Numbered from the stretch's first letter, positions 35,676 to 46,152 are shown. The stretch is 64,000 nucleotides of DNA from Sphingobium aromaticiconvertens (GCF_037154075.1 NZ_JBANRJ010000001.1:4087501-4151500), one strand, 5' to 3'. Notes: generated by a model not told the origin, from the letters alone. Numbers and translations are program-made.

Positions 35676-35729
35676 CCCCTCCCTTTCAAGGGAGGGGCCG
35701 GGGGTGGGTAGCGAGCGCAGCGAGTACCC
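35676..35729. repeat. Double hairpin after eda (terminator or dispersed repeat)
   Basis: CCCCTCCCTT-TC-AAGGGAGGGG (35676-35697) is a perfect stem, followed by GGGTA...TACCC (35706-35729) enclosing GCGAGCGCAGCGAG. It lies between the convergent eda and SH3 genes and may stop transcription both ways. The GGGAGGGGCCGGGGGTGGG stretch resembles a common dispersed intergenic repeat of sphingomonads. Confidence 0.55.
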
Positions 35730-35736
35730 GATACGC

Positions 35737-36222
35737 CTATTTGCTCGTGCCGCCCCAAACATCCTCGGCGCGAACGAAACCCTTTTGACCGTGCACATCG
35801 AACGCGCACCAACCCTTGGCGCAGGACGACAGGCGACCTACAACGCCCTTCTCTGCCCGGAAGAGATTGCGTGCGTCATCGCCCGGCGCTTCCTTCATCG
35901 GCGCGATCTCTGCCGTGACGATGCCCGTCGCCGTGTCACTGAGCAGGCGAACGTGCATCCAGCCTTGCGCCCCATCCGAATCCTCGACCTTCCGCCACAG
36001 ACCCAGCACCTGCACGACCTTCACCGGCAAATCGCGGCGGCGGTAAATCCAGTTGGATGGATAGTCGAGGCTAGGCCCAACGCGCATCCGCGCTTCATTT
36101 TCTGAAATCGACGCCCAATAGGGCACCGGTCGACCCGTCTGGGCGACAAGCGGCCCAGCGGCCAACAGCGGGGCAAAGACGGCGGCCGTCACGGCGCCCA
36201 GTCCCAGCAACCTTCGCTTCAT
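35737..36222 (-). CDS. Exported protein with tandem bacterial SH3 domains
   Basis: The 161-residue product begins with a clear Sec signal peptide (KRRLLGLGAVTAAVFAPLLAAGPLVAQ). Two SH3-like stretches follow: ARMRVGPSLDYPSNWIYRRRDLPVKVVQVLGLWRKVED and a second around RAEKGVVGRLSSCAKGWCAFDVHGQKGFVRAEDVWG. Such periplasmic proteins may bind peptidoglycan. The two cysteines near 137-143 could form a disulfide. It is a single gene. Confidence 0.82.
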   Translation of the reverse strand: MKRRLLGLGAVTAAVFAPLLAAGPLVAQTGRPVPYWASISENEARMRVGPSLDYPSNWIYRRRDLPVKVVQVLGLWRKVEDSDGAQGWMHVRLLSDTATGIVTAEIAPMKEAPGDDARNLFRAEKGVVGRLSSCAKGWCAFDVHGQKGFVRAEDVWGGTSK

Positions 36223-36376
36223 TCTGTCAGACTTCCCTTAATCCCTGCATTTCGACATTAGCGCCCTTTGCCTGCCGGCGACAACCGCTCTCTTTGCAGG
36301 CACATGGCCTGCCATGGGACAATATCGCGCGGCATAAGAGTTGACTGCCGCCCTTGCGGGGAATAGCGGCCATGAC

Positions 36377-37375
36377 ATGGCCAAGAAACCGCGTCCCGCC
36401 AAGCCCAGGGTTATCGTCACCCGTCGGCTACCGCCGAGCGTGGAGGCGCGGATGGCGGAACTGTTCGACACCGGCTTCAACGTCGGCGATGTGCCGATGG
36501 ACCGCACCGCCCTCGCTCGTGCCATGGCCCGGTGCGACGTGCTGGTCCCCGCCGTCAGCGATCAGATCGACGCGGCTCTCATCCAGGGCGCACCCGAACG
36601 GTTACAACTGATCGCCAGCTTTGGCGCGGGGGTCGATCATATCGACCTGTCCGCCGCGCGGGCTAAGGGAATCATCGTCACCAATACGCCCGGCGTCCTG
36701 ACCGAAGATACGGCCGACATGACCATGGCGCTGATCCTGTCGGTGCCACGACGCCTTGCCGAAGGGGAAAAGTTGGTCCGGTCGGGAACATGGACCGGCT
36801 GGAGTCCATCGGGGATGTTGGGCCACCGGATCGGGGGCAAACGGCTGGGCATTGTCGGCATGGGCCGCATCGGCCGCGCCGTCGCGCGGCGCGCCCGCGC
36901 ATTCGGCCTCTCGGTCGCCTATCATAATCGCCACCGCCTGCCGCTGGAAGTCGAGGCAGAGCTGGACGCGCGATGGGAAGCCGATCTCGACGTCATGCTT
37001 GCGTCCAGCGACATCATCTCGATTCACGCGCCGCTCAACGCCGACAGCCGGGGCATGATGGACGCCCGGCGGATCGCGCTGATGCGCCCTGACGCCTATC
37101 TCATCAATACCTCCCGCGCGGAAGTCACGGAAGAAAGCGCTCTGATCGCAGCCCTTGCCGAAGGCCGGATCGCGGGTGCGGGACTTGATGTCTATGCGCG
37201 CGAACCGGCCATAGACTCCCGCCTGCTCGCCCTCTCCAACGTCGTCCTTCTGCCGCATATGGGGTCGGCGACGTTCGAGGGCCGCGACGCCACCGGCGCG
37301 CGCGTCATCGCCAATATCCGCAGTTGGGTGGATGGCCACCGCCCACCCAACCAGGTGCTGGAGGACTGGGTCTGA
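36377..37375 (+). CDS. D-2-hydroxyacid dehydrogenase (glyoxylate/hydroxypyruvate reductase-like)
   Basis: The 332-residue enzyme has the Rossmann loop GKRLGIVGMGRIGRAVARRA (about 155), catalytic Arg in INTSRAEVT, Glu in DVYAREPAID and His in LLPHMGSAT. This is the full Arg-Glu-His set of the D-isomer family. I use the ATG at 36377 (MAKKPRPAKP), although a TTG at 36341 is in frame. The likely activity is NAD(P)H reduction of glyoxylate or related oxoacids. A pentapeptide-repeat gene follows. Confidence 0.88.
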   Translation: MAKKPRPAKPRVIVTRRLPPSVEARMAELFDTGFNVGDVPMDRTALARAMARCDVLVPAVSDQIDAALIQGAPERLQLIASFGAGVDHIDLSAARAKGIIVTNTPGVLTEDTADMTMALILSVPRRLAEGEKLVRSGTWTGWSPSGMLGHRIGGKRLGIVGMGRIGRAVARRARAFGLSVAYHNRHRLPLEVEAELDARWEADLDVMLASSDIISIHAPLNADSRGMMDARRIALMRPDAYLINTSRAEVTEESALIAALAEGRIAGAGLDVYAREPAIDSRLLALSNVVLLPHMGSATFEGRDATGARVIANIRSWVDGHRPPNQVLEDWV

Positions 37376-37407
37376 CCGACCCGGACATCGCATCGGGCCG
37401 ATCCATC

Positions 37408-38070
37408 ATGGGCAAGGCCCTGACCCGCGCCGACATCGAAGCGCTGGCCGCCGATCCGTCTCCGTGTCATCTGTCCGACTGCGACCTTGAATCCGTGGAC
37501 CTGCCGCAACTGCAAATGACCGGCTGGACGTTCGAACGATGCGATCTGCGTCGCGCCACACTGACAGGCGCGCGGATCGACCAGAGCCGCTGGCTCACCT
37601 GTCGGGGCGCATTCGCCAATTTTTCCGGTGCGGACCTCAGCGAGTCCTTGTTCCAGTCGAGCGACTTCAACAATGCAGTGTTTCGCCGGTCGATCCTGAC
37701 CTCCACCTCCTTCCTGCGCTGTAAGCTGACCGGCGCCGATCTGTCAGACGCGCGCGCGATGGACGTGGGTTTCTCGGAAACGCTGCTCATCAGCGCTAAG
37801 TTGCCGGGCTTTTCCTTTCGCAAACGCACCCTCAACAAGGTCGATTTCAGTCAAGCGGACCTGCGCAAATGCGATTTCCGTGCGACGCAGTTCGACGATT
37901 GCAGCCTGCGCGACGCGCATATGGTGGATTGTCGGTTCGAGGATGCGGACCTGCGCGGCGCGGATCTGGGTGGCTTGCGGCTCATCGACGCGCGGCTTTT
38001 CCGCGGCGCGACCATTTCACGGGCACAGGCGGGACAATTGCTGGGCGAACTGGGCCTCAAAGTCTCCTGA
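37408..38070 (+). CDS. Pentapeptide-repeat protein (Qnr-like size)
   Basis: The 220-residue product is built of A(D/N)LXX-type pentapeptides: CDLESVDL, CDLRRATLTGARI, FSGADLSESLFQSSDFNNAVF, CKLTGADLSDARA, VDFSQADLRKCDF and DADLRGADLGGL, forming a right-handed quadrilateral beta-helix. The length matches Qnr/MfpA proteins that mimic DNA and bind gyrase, but this function is not shown. The start at 37408 is chosen because the repeats follow soon after; an in-frame extension overlaps the dehydrogenase. Confidence 0.8.
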   Translation: MGKALTRADIEALAADPSPCHLSDCDLESVDLPQLQMTGWTFERCDLRRATLTGARIDQSRWLTCRGAFANFSGADLSESLFQSSDFNNAVFRRSILTSTSFLRCKLTGADLSDARAMDVGFSETLLISAKLPGFSFRKRTLNKVDFSQADLRKCDFRATQFDDCSLRDAHMVDCRFEDADLRGADLGGLRLIDARLFRGATISRAQAGQLLGELGLKVS

Positions 38071-38165
38071 TCGTCCAGTGCCCCTTACCCAAAGTGCCGC
38101 GCTTATCGAAGTTTTTACCCTATAGCAGCTAATATCGCTGCAAAGCCCTTTAATCGGGACCATGC

Positions 38166-39440
38166 ATGCGCCTCTTGATAACTCTTCTTGCCCTGCCCCT
38201 CCTCGCTTTGCCGCAAACAGCGCAAGCGCAGGTCGCGGTTGCCGACAGTGGCGATACCGGCTGGATGATTATGTGTGCGCTGCTGGTTATGCTGGCCGCC
38301 ATTCCGGGTCTTGCGCTGCGTCATGCGGGACTGGTCAATGCCCGCAACGCGCTTTCGGTCGCGACGCAGGGGGCCGGGATTGCGGCGGGTGCGTCGCTGG
38401 CCTGGGCTATTGCGGGATACAGCCTTGCCTATGCGCCGGGTGGCAATTGGCTTGGTGGCAGCGCCAATCTGATGCTCGCCAATCTGGCGGTACTGCGCGA
38501 CGGGCTGACCGTACCTGAATCGGCCTTTGTCCTGTTTCAGATGAGCCTTGCCATCTCGGCTACCTGCCTGATCGGTGGCGCGCTGGCCGGACGGGCACGG
38601 CTGGGGTGGACGATGACATTCGCGCCTCTTTGGGTTTTGCTCGTCTATGCACCGGTTGCCCATTGGACCTGGGGCGGCGGTTGGCTGGCGCAGATCGGCG
38701 CGATGGATTTCGCTGGCGGGTTGACCCTCCATATGACCGCCGGCTTCTCGGCGCTTGCACTCGTCCTGATCGGCGGGCGTCGCCAGGATGCGACGCGCCA
38801 CCCCCATGCCAACCTGTTATCGGTCGTCGGATCGGGGCTGGTCTGGATCGGCTGGTTCGGGATTATCGGCGGCTGGGCGCTGGGCGCGACAGACGATGCC
38901 GCCAGCGCCATTCTCAACACCCATTTTGCCGCCTGCTCGTCGGCGCTCGCCTGGGGGCTGCTCGACCGCCTGTTCACGGGCCGCACCAGTGCTACGGGCA
39001 TCGCCTCTGGCGCAATGGCCGGGCTGGTCGCGATTTCGGCAAGCGCCGCGCTCGTTGGTACGGGCGGCGCGATGCTGATCGGCCTGATCGCCGCGCTTGT
39101 CTGCCGCATGGTCGTACAGTTGCTCGCGGCAAGCCGCATTGACGACAGCGCCGCTGTCTTCGCCATTCACGGCATCGGCGGACTGCTCGGCATGCTGTTG
39201 CTGGTCCCTTTCACCCTGCCCCGCCTGGGTGGCGTGGGCTTTGATCCCGGTATCAATCTGACCGGCCTGCTGCTGACACAAGGCATCGCCGTTGCGACTG
39301 TTGCCCTATGGTCGATGCTGGGCGCCGCCATATTAGCGCTGACCATATCCATTGTCGTGCCCCTGCGCGCGGGCGAGATAGAGGAGGAGGAAGGATTGGA
39401 CAGCGCCCATCATGGCCAGCCGGGCTGGGACTTTCGTTAG
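38166..39440 (+). CDS. amt: Ammonium transporter (Amt/MEP/Rh family)
   Basis: The 424-residue protein has a cleavable-looking signal (to about AQAQ) and eleven membrane helices. The pore twin histidines are visible in MDFAGGLTLHMTAG and FAIHGIGGLLG, with HPHANLLSVVGSGLVWIGWFG. It conducts ammonium across the inner membrane. No glnK (PII) gene is adjacent, unlike the common glnK-amt pair. The C-terminal tail is short and acidic. Confidence 0.92.
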   Translation: MRLLITLLALPLLALPQTAQAQVAVADSGDTGWMIMCALLVMLAAIPGLALRHAGLVNARNALSVATQGAGIAAGASLAWAIAGYSLAYAPGGNWLGGSANLMLANLAVLRDGLTVPESAFVLFQMSLAISATCLIGGALAGRARLGWTMTFAPLWVLLVYAPVAHWTWGGGWLAQIGAMDFAGGLTLHMTAGFSALALVLIGGRRQDATRHPHANLLSVVGSGLVWIGWFGIIGGWALGATDDAASAILNTHFAACSSALAWGLLDRLFTGRTSATGIASGAMAGLVAISASAALVGTGGAMLIGLIAALVCRMVVQLLAASRIDDSAAVFAIHGIGGLLGMLLLVPFTLPRLGGVGFDPGINLTGLLLTQGIAVATVALWSMLGAAILALTISIVVPLRAGEIEEEEGLDSAHHGQPGWDFR

Positions 39441-39452
39441 AGCGCTCCGGCC

Positions 39453-40301
39453 ATGGGACAGGCAGTCGCCATCTTCGCCCATCAGGAGGAGCAGCGGATA
39501 GCTGCCTGCCTTGCGTCCTTGCCGCTTGACCGGCCGGACACGGTTTTCCACGTCCTCATCAATGGGTCGACCGATCAGACCGGCGCGCGGGCAAAGGCAG
39601 CCGCAGGCGGCCGCCCCCATGTCGTCATCCATGACCTTCATCCCGGCGGCAAGTCGCGCACCTGGAACCATATGGTCCACACCCTTCTGACGGGCCGGGA
39701 GAGTGCCGTCATCTTTCTTGATGGCGACGCCCGCATCGCGCCCGGATCTGTCGACGCGCTGATTGCTGCGCTGGAGGCAGATCCCTCCGTCAATGCAGCC
39801 GCAGGCATGCCCCTCAACGGGCGGCAGGCCGACCAATATCGCCAGAGCCTGCGCGAAGAACGGGGACTGTTCGGCGATCTTTACGCACTGTCCGGCTCAT
39901 TCCTCTCGGCGATCCGCGCGCAACGACTTCGGCTGCCCACGGATCTGATCGGTGATGATGGGCTGGTCGCCGCCTGGGCGCATACCAACCTGCAGACCGA
40001 TGCCCATTGGTCGCGCGAGCGGGTGATCGCCTGTGAAGAGGCGGGATTCCTCTGCGATCCGGTCAGCCTGCTGCATCCGGCAAGCTGGTCGATGCAATAT
40101 CGACGCATGGTCAATTATTCGGTCCGTTTCTTCCAGAACCGAATCATCTCCGATATCATGGCGAAAGAGGGCCCAACAGGACTGCCAGAGCGGCTAACTG
40201 ACCTCTATCCGGCGTGGCTCGACCAGCTTTCACCCCGGCCTGGCGTGATCGGGTGGTTCGATCGCAGAGCATTGGCACGGATAAATACCCTCCTCCGCTG
40301 A
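39453..40301 (+). CDS. Glycosyltransferase family 2-like protein
   Basis: The 282-residue protein has a GT-A start AVAIFAHQEEQRIAACLASL, an INGSTDQTGARAKAAA loop, and DGDARIAPGSVDALIAAL with a D-x-D-like metal motif (about 87-89). It resembles family 2 glycosyltransferases that build cell-surface sugars. The acceptor is unknown. It starts 13 bases after amt, without an obvious functional link. Confidence 0.8.
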   Translation: MGQAVAIFAHQEEQRIAACLASLPLDRPDTVFHVLINGSTDQTGARAKAAAGGRPHVVIHDLHPGGKSRTWNHMVHTLLTGRESAVIFLDGDARIAPGSVDALIAALEADPSVNAAAGMPLNGRQADQYRQSLREERGLFGDLYALSGSFLSAIRAQRLRLPTDLIGDDGLVAAWAHTNLQTDAHWSRERVIACEEAGFLCDPVSLLHPASWSMQYRRMVNYSVRFFQNRIISDIMAKEGPTGLPERLTDLYPAWLDQLSPRPGVIGWFDRRALARINTLLR

Positions 40302-40552
40302 TGACGCCGACGCACAATTTTGAGCCAGATCGATCCTTGAACGGTGACGAAACAATAGGCTTTCGCATTGGCTGGATTATGAAAATCGATCCACTGACCG
40401 GCATAATGCGTCGCACAATTTTCGTCGACATGTCGCGCAACGTACAAAATAACTATGGAAACTTGCGGCTCTCCGATTGTTTATTTTGTTAATGCAAGAT
40501 ACAAGTTTGACGACGATCGGTGCAAAACCGACGTTCAGTCGAGAGGACAGCC

Positions 40553-40699
40553 ATGATGATTGACCTTGCCACATCGATTCCGCCCAGCTCGCACGATGCC
40601 GAGCATCCGCTTGAGCCAGTCATCAGGAAAGTATCCCGGATTGCCGGTCCGATTGCCCTGCTTCTGATGACCATTGCAGGCCTCAGTATAGTCTTTTAA
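40553..40699 (+). CDS. Small single-pass membrane protein, 48 aa
   Basis: ATG at 40553 follows GAGAGG at normal spacing. The product is MMIDLATSIPPSSHDAEHPL, then a basic linker and a C-terminal membrane helix AGPIALLLMTIAGLSIVF. It resembles short bitopic proteins. A hairpin follows directly. I recognise no family. A real gene is likely because of the ribosome site, the membrane helix and the terminator-like end. Confidence 0.55.
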   Translation: MMIDLATSIPPSSHDAEHPLEPVIRKVSRIAGPIALLLMTIAGLSIVF

Positions 40700-40704
40700 C
40701 CCAA

Positions 40705-40722
40705 GCCCCATCGTTGCGGGGC
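40705..40722. terminator. Hairpin between small membrane protein and MHS transporter
   Basis: GCCCC (40705-40709) pairs with GGGGC (40718-40722). It lies between convergent ends and may serve both genes, although the T-run is short. Confidence 0.4.
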
Positions 40723-40729
40723 GCCCCGG

Positions 40730-42091
40730 TCAGGCGTCCCGTCTACCGGCCAGCTCCTTATTGATAAACAGGGCCACCATCGTGCAGACCGCGCCGGACA
40801 GCAGATAGGCGCCGGATGCCGCCAGCCCGAACCGGATCGACAGGACCAGCGCCACAAGCGGCGCGAATCCCGCGCCGAACAGCCAGGCCAGATCCGACGT
40901 CAGCGCAGAACCGGTATAGCGTGTCGCGCTGGAGAAGTTGGAGGCGACCACGCCCGACGACTGGCCGAACGACAACCCCAGCAACATGAAGCCCAGCACC
41001 ATGAACGCGACCTCACCCAGGTCGCCGCCGTTGAGCAGCAAAGGCGCAGCGACGCTGAAAAGCGCGATTCCCACCGCTGAATAGGCCAGCAACGAACGAC
41101 GGCCGATCATGTCGGCGACAAAGCCCGACACAATGATCGCCAGCACGCCGACGGTGGCCCCGATCATCTCGATCACCAGGAAACGCTCCAGCGGCTGCTC
41201 GGTGAACAGGGCGATCCAGGACAGCGGAAACACCGTAACCATGTGGAACAGGGCAAAGCTCGCCAACGGGGCAAAGGCGCCCAGCACGATATTGCGCCCT
41301 TCGCTCTTCACGGTCGGCAATACGAGCGAGGGTTGCAGTTCGCGCGATTCGAACAGACGCTCAAACTCATGCGTCACGACGATCCGCAGTCGCGCGAACA
41401 GCGCCACGACGTTGATCGCGAACGCCACGAAGAAGGGATAGCGCCAGCCCCAATCGAAGAAATCGGCAGTCGACAGCGTGGACAGGAAATAGGCGAACAA
41501 AGCGCTGGCCACCAGCAGCGCCAGCGGCGCGCCGAGTTGCGGCATCATCGCATACCAGCCGCGCTTGCTCTGCGGGGCATTGAGCGAAAGCAGCGAGGCA
41601 AGACCGTCCCAGGTGCCGCCCAGCGCCACGCCCTGTCCACAACGGAACAGCGCCAGCAGCACGGCGGCGGCATGACCAAGCGTCTCATAGCCGGGCAGGA
41701 AGGCGATGGCCGCAGTCGATCCACCCAGCAGGAACAAGGCGATGGTGAGCTTCACCCCCCGGCCATAGCGCCGGTCGACCGCCATGAAGATCAGCGAACC
41801 GATCGGCCGGGTCAGAAAGGCGAGCGCGAAGATGGCAAAGGAATAGAGCGTTCCCGTCACTGGATCGACATAGGGAAAGATCAGGCGTGGGAAGACGATG
41901 ACAGAGGCGATCGCATAGACGAAGAAATCGAAAAACTCCGATGTCCGGCCAATGATCACGCCAATCGCGATCTCACCGGGCACGACCCGTTTGTCGCGCG
42001 CGGTGACGCCGCGCGCGTCCTGCTCCATCTGCGTCGAGGTGGGGCGAGCAGACCCGGTCCCGCCGGTCGGCGTGCTGGTCGCGGATGTCAT
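40730..42091 (-). CDS. MFS transporter, MHS family (second in window)
   Basis: The 453-residue protein has twelve membrane segments. MHS motifs are IGRTSEFFDFFVYAIASVIVFPRL at the first helix, TRPIGSLIFMAVDRRYGRGVKL, LFRCGQGVALGGTWDGLASLL and SGFVADMIGRRSLLAYSA. The N-terminal 40 residues are hydrophilic and cytosolic. The E-(F/W)-x-DF variant differs from the VEWYDF of the 24-kb transporter, so the two are not recent duplicates. The substrate is unknown. Confidence 0.85.
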   Translation of the reverse strand: MTSATSTPTGGTGSARPTSTQMEQDARGVTARDKRVVPGEIAIGVIIGRTSEFFDFFVYAIASVIVFPRLIFPYVDPVTGTLYSFAIFALAFLTRPIGSLIFMAVDRRYGRGVKLTIALFLLGGSTAAIAFLPGYETLGHAAAVLLALFRCGQGVALGGTWDGLASLLSLNAPQSKRGWYAMMPQLGAPLALLVASALFAYFLSTLSTADFFDWGWRYPFFVAFAINVVALFARLRIVVTHEFERLFESRELQPSLVLPTVKSEGRNIVLGAFAPLASFALFHMVTVFPLSWIALFTEQPLERFLVIEMIGATVGVLAIIVSGFVADMIGRRSLLAYSAVGIALFSVAAPLLLNGGDLGEVAFMVLGFMLLGLSFGQSSGVVASNFSSATRYTGSALTSDLAWLFGAGFAPLVALVLSIRFGLAASGAYLLSGAVCTMVALFINKELAGRRDA

Positions 42092-42302
42092 CGGGCCTAT
42101 TGCTCCTTATCTGGTGGCCTCGCCGCCCCGATGAGCCTTATGGCTCAAACGCGGCACGAATGGGAACGATCCGGGCGCCCTTTTCATTGCGACCGACGAC
42201 TCCCGATTGTCCTTATGCCCCCAATGCCCCTTTTTGCTGCGACGCGGGATAGGACAAAAGGTCCAATGTCGATCGCGTTGACCGCGGCCTAAAGCGGACG
42301 CC

Positions 42303-43430
42303 ATGACAGACCGTCGTTCCTTGCCGTATCGCCTTTTCGCGCCACTGGCGCTGCTGCCGTTGTCGGCCTGCAACTGGATCGTAATGAACCCGGCAGGCGA
42401 TGTTGCGGTGCAGCAGCGCGATCTGATTCTCGTCTCAACCCTATTGATGCTGCTCATCATCCTGCCGGTGATGGCGCTGATAGTGTTTTTTGCCTGGCGC
42501 TACCGGGCCAATGCGAAACGGGACGACTATGATCCCGACTGGGATCATTCGACCAGCCTTGAACTGCTGATCTGGTCCGCGCCGCTGCTTATCATCATCT
42601 GGCTGGGCGCGATCACCTGGACCAGCACGCATTTGCTCGACCCCTATCGCCCACTCGAACGGATCGACGCGCAGCGCAAGGTAACGCCCAACACGCGCCC
42701 CTTGCAGGTCGAAGTGGTGGCGATGGACTGGAAATGGCTGTTCATCTACCCCGAATTGGGCATTGCGACGGTCAACGAACTGGCCGCGCCGGTCGATCGG
42801 CCGATCCAGTTCAAGCTGACCTCCTCGACGATGATGAACAGCTTCTACGTGCCTGCTTTGGCTGGCCAGATCTATGCGATGCCGGGAATGCAGACCGTGC
42901 TGCATGCCGTCGCCAACCGGCCCGGCAATTATGAGGGCTTTTCCGCCAATTATTCGGGCGCCGGCTTCTCTGGCATGCGCTTTCGCTTCCATGCGCTCGA
43001 TCAGGCCGGTTTCGACCAGTGGATCGCGAAGGTGAAGGCCAACAAGACGGCCCTTGATAGCGCAGCCTATGTCCGGCTCGAACAGCCCAGCGAAAAGGTC
43101 AAGCCCCTCTATTTCGGACAGGTCCAGCCCAAGCTGTTCCACGCCGCGCTCAACATGTGCGTCCAGCCGGGCAAGCGCTGCATGGACGAAGTGATGATGG
43201 TCGACGCCCATGGCGGCGCGGGCAAGGAATCGGCGCATGACACCGAAGGGCTACGCCATGATGGCACGATCGATGTGGGCGGCTTCCATCCGGTCGAGCC
43301 GGGCAAGAAGGGTGAAATCGCCCAGCCCGCGGGCCTGACTCCCGCCGCGACACGCACGCCTGCCGTCCAGGGCAAGCAAGCCCCCGACCAGAAGGACCAT
43401 GAAGGTCATTCCGGTCATGATGGGATGTAG
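42303..43430 (+). CDS. cyoA: Ubiquinol oxidase subunit II
   Basis: The 375-residue lipoprotein has a signal and lipobox LPLSAC, two membrane helices ([18 protein letters not shown] and [17 protein letters not shown]) and a periplasmic cupredoxin domain. The CuA ligands of cytochrome c oxidases are absent ([12 protein letters not shown] replaces the Cys/His loop), so it is a quinol oxidase. The tail after about residue 310 is longer than usual and rich in Gly, Pro and His. It begins the cyo operon and is divergent from the MHS gene. Confidence 0.94.
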   Translation: MTDRRSLPYRLFAPLALLPLSACNWIVMNPAGDVAVQQRDLILVSTLLMLLIILPVMALIVFFAWRYRANAKRDDYDPDWDHSTSLELLIWSAPLLIIIWLGAITWTSTHLLDPYRPLERIDAQRKVTPNTRPLQVEVVAMDWKWLFIYPELGIATVNELAAPVDRPIQFKLTSSTMMNSFYVPALAGQIYAMPGMQTVLHAVANRPGNYEGFSANYSGAGFSGMRFRFHALDQAGFDQWIAKVKANKTALDSAAYVRLEQPSEKVKPLYFGQVQPKLFHAALNMCVQPGKRCMDEVMMVDAHGGAGKESAHDTEGLRHDGTIDVGGFHPVEPGKKGEIAQPAGLTPAATRTPAVQGKQAPDQKDHEGHSGHDGM

Positions 43431-43486
43431 GACCATGCCCCGCCCCGCTCTTTCCCCCTTCACTTTCGCCTAGAGGCAGCCAGCCC

Positions 43487-45505
43487 ATGTCCCCCCATCC
43501 CGCATCCGAAAATAGCGGCTTCTGGAAGCTGATCTTCGGCCGCCTCGACTGGAGCGCGATCCCCCTTCACGAACCGATCCTGCTCGGCACCTTCATGATG
43601 GTGATGATTGGCGGCATCGCCGTCGTCGCGCTGATCACGAAGTTCCGCCTCTGGGGCTATCTGTGGACAGAATGGTTCACCACCGTCGATCACAAGCGCA
43701 TCGGCATCATGTACATGATCCTGGGCCTTATCATGTTCCTGCGCGGCTTTGCCGACGCGATCATGATGCGGCTTCAGCAGGCGATGGCCTTCAACGGGTC
43801 TGAGGGCTATCTCAACGCCCATCATTACGACCAGATTTTCACCGCCCATGGCGTCATCATGATCTTCTTCGTGGCGATGCCGATGATCACGGGAATCATG
43901 AACTATATCGTCCCGCTCCAGATCGGCGCACGCGATGTGTCCTTCCCCTTCCTCAACAATTTCAGCTTCTGGATGACCACTGCGGGTGCGGTGATCGTCA
44001 TGATGTCGCTGTTCGTGGGTGAGTTCGCGCGGACGGGCTGGCTTGCCTATCCGCCGCTCTCGGGCATCGCCTATAGTCCCGGCGTCGGCATGGATTATTA
44101 TATCTGGGGCCTTCAGGTCGCGGGCATCGGCACGCTCTTATCGGGCGTCAATCTGGTGGCGACCATAGTCAAGATGCGCGCGCCGGGCATGTCGATGATG
44201 AAGATGCCGGTCTTCACCTGGACTTCGCTGTGCGCCAACGTGCTGATCGTCGCCGCTTTCCCGGTGCTGACTGCCGTTCTCGCCCTGATGAGCCTCGACC
44301 GCTATGTCGGTACCGCCTTCTTCACCAATGATTTTGGCGGCAATCCGATGATGTACGTCAACCTCATCTGGATATGGGGCCACCCGGAGGTTTACATCCT
44401 CATCCTGCCGCTGTTTGGCGTCTTTTCCGAAGTCACCTCGACCTTCTCGGGCAAGCGGCTCTTTGGCTATAGCTCGATGGTCTATGCGACGGTGGTCATC
44501 ACGATCCTGTCCTATCTCGTCTGGCTACATCACTTCTTCACCATGGGGTCGGGGGCCAGCGTCAACAGTTTCTTCGGCATCACGACGATGGTTATTTCCA
44601 TCCCGACGGGCGCGAAGATTTTCAACTGGCTGTTCACCATGTATCGCGGTCGCATCCGGTTCGAGCTGCCGATGATGTGGACCATCGCCTTCATGCTGAC
44701 CTTCGTCGTCGGCGGCATGACCGGCGTGTTGCTGGCCGTCCCCCCCGCCGATTTCGTGCTACACAACTCGCTGTTCCTGATCGCGCATTTCCACAATGTC
44801 ATCATCGGCGGTGTCCTGTTCGGCCTGTTCGCGGCGATCAACTATTGGTGGCCCAAAGCCTTCGGGTTCAAGCTGGACACCGTCTGGGGCAAGCGCAGCT
44901 TCTGGCTGTGGGTCGTGGGTTTCTGGATGGCCTTCATGCCGCTCTATATATTGGGCCTGATGGGCGTTACCCGCCGGATGCGCGTGTTCGACGACTCAAG
45001 CCTTCAGATCTGGTTCCAGATCGCGGCCTTTGGCGCGGTCATGATCGCTGCGGGCATTGCCTGCATGCTCATCCAGTTCGCGGTCAGCATCAAGAACCGC
45101 GAAACGCTGAAGGACGTGACCGGCGATCCGTGGGACGGCCGCACGCTGGAATGGGCGACATCCTCGCCCCCGCCAGACTATAACTTCGCCTTCACGCCCG
45201 TCATCCATGACAATGACGCCTGGGCAGACATGAAGAAGCGCGGTTACCAGCGCCCGACGGACGGCTATGAGGCTATTCACATGCCCAGCAATACCGGCGC
45301 TGGGATCATATTGGCGGGTCTGTCCATCGCCTTCTCGGTCGGCATGATCTGGTACATGTGGTGGCTCGCGGGTCTGAGCTTCGTCGGCATCCTCGCCGTG
45401 GCGATCGGCCACACTTTCAACTATAAGCGCGATTTCCACATCCCCGCCGATGTCGTGACGCGCACCGAGGGCGAGCGCACCCATAGCCTCGCGGCGCAGG
45501 GGTAA
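43487..45505 (+). CDS. cyoB: Ubiquinol oxidase subunit I
   Basis: The 672-residue haem-copper oxidase core has [18 protein letters not shown] (CuB and cross-linked Tyr), [10 protein letters not shown] (CuB histidines) and [16 protein letters not shown] (haem ligands). The length and extra terminal helices fit CyoB of cytochrome bo. It reduces O2 to water and pumps protons. It is 56 bases downstream of cyoA. Confidence 0.96.
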   Translation: MSPHPASENSGFWKLIFGRLDWSAIPLHEPILLGTFMMVMIGGIAVVALITKFRLWGYLWTEWFTTVDHKRIGIMYMILGLIMFLRGFADAIMMRLQQAMAFNGSEGYLNAHHYDQIFTAHGVIMIFFVAMPMITGIMNYIVPLQIGARDVSFPFLNNFSFWMTTAGAVIVMMSLFVGEFARTGWLAYPPLSGIAYSPGVGMDYYIWGLQVAGIGTLLSGVNLVATIVKMRAPGMSMMKMPVFTWTSLCANVLIVAAFPVLTAVLALMSLDRYVGTAFFTNDFGGNPMMYVNLIWIWGHPEVYILILPLFGVFSEVTSTFSGKRLFGYSSMVYATVVITILSYLVWLHHFFTMGSGASVNSFFGITTMVISIPTGAKIFNWLFTMYRGRIRFELPMMWTIAFMLTFVVGGMTGVLLAVPPADFVLHNSLFLIAHFHNVIIGGVLFGLFAAINYWWPKAFGFKLDTVWGKRSFWLWVVGFWMAFMPLYILGLMGVTRRMRVFDDSSLQIWFQIAAFGAVMIAAGIACMLIQFAVSIKNRETLKDVTGDPWDGRTLEWATSSPPPDYNFAFTPVIHDNDAWADMKKRGYQRPTDGYEAIHMPSNTGAGIILAGLSIAFSVGMIWYMWWLAGLSFVGILAVAIGHTFNYKRDFHIPADVVTRTEGERTHSLAAQG

Positions 45506-45510
45506 GCGGC

Positions 45511-46152
45511 ATGGCAACTATCGTTCCCAACAAGGCTTTCCTCGACCAGGACGGCAATCCGCTCTTCCATCTGGAACATGAGCCGCATCATCCCGAAGGC
45601 TCCAGCACCTCGCTGGGCTTCTGGATTTACCTGATGAGCGACTGCCTCATCTTCGCCTGCCTGTTCGCCACCTATGCGGTGCTGGGCGGCAACTATGCGG
45701 CTGGGCCGGGTCCGCGCGACCTGTTCGACCTGCCGCTGGTGGCGGTGAATACCGGCATGCTGCTCTTTTCCTCCATCACCTACGGCTTTGCCATGCTGGC
45801 GATGGAAAAGGGCAGGATCGGATCGACGCAGGGCTGGCTGGCCGTCACCGGTCTGTTCGGCCTCGCCTTCCTTGGCATCGAACTCTACGAATTCGCGCAC
45901 CTGATCCATGAAGGCGCGACGCCGCAGCGATCCGCCTTCCTCTCGTCCTTCTTCACGCTGGTCGGCACCCATGGCCTGCACGTCACCTTCGGCATCATCT
46001 GGCTGGTCGTCCTGATGATACAGGTCGGACAAAAGGGCCTGATCCCCGCCAACAAACGCCGCCTGATGTGCCTGTCGATGTTCTGGCACTTCCTCGACGT
46101 CATCTGGATCGGCGTCTTCACCTTTGTCTATCTGATGGGAATGCTGCGATGA
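45511..46152 (+). CDS. cyoC: Ubiquinol oxidase subunit III
   Basis: The 213-residue protein has five membrane helices and the subunit III pattern STSLGFWIYLMSDCLIFACLFATYAV, ELYEFAHLIHEG and GTHGLHVTFGIIWL. It stabilises the oxidase core. It lies 5 bases after cyoB and overlaps cyoD. Confidence 0.95.
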   Translation: MATIVPNKAFLDQDGNPLFHLEHEPHHPEGSSTSLGFWIYLMSDCLIFACLFATYAVLGGNYAAGPGPRDLFDLPLVAVNTGMLLFSSITYGFAMLAMEKGRIGSTQGWLAVTGLFGLAFLGIELYEFAHLIHEGATPQRSAFLSSFFTLVGTHGLHVTFGIIWLVVLMIQVGQKGLIPANKRRLMCLSMFWHFLDVIWIGVFTFVYLMGMLR

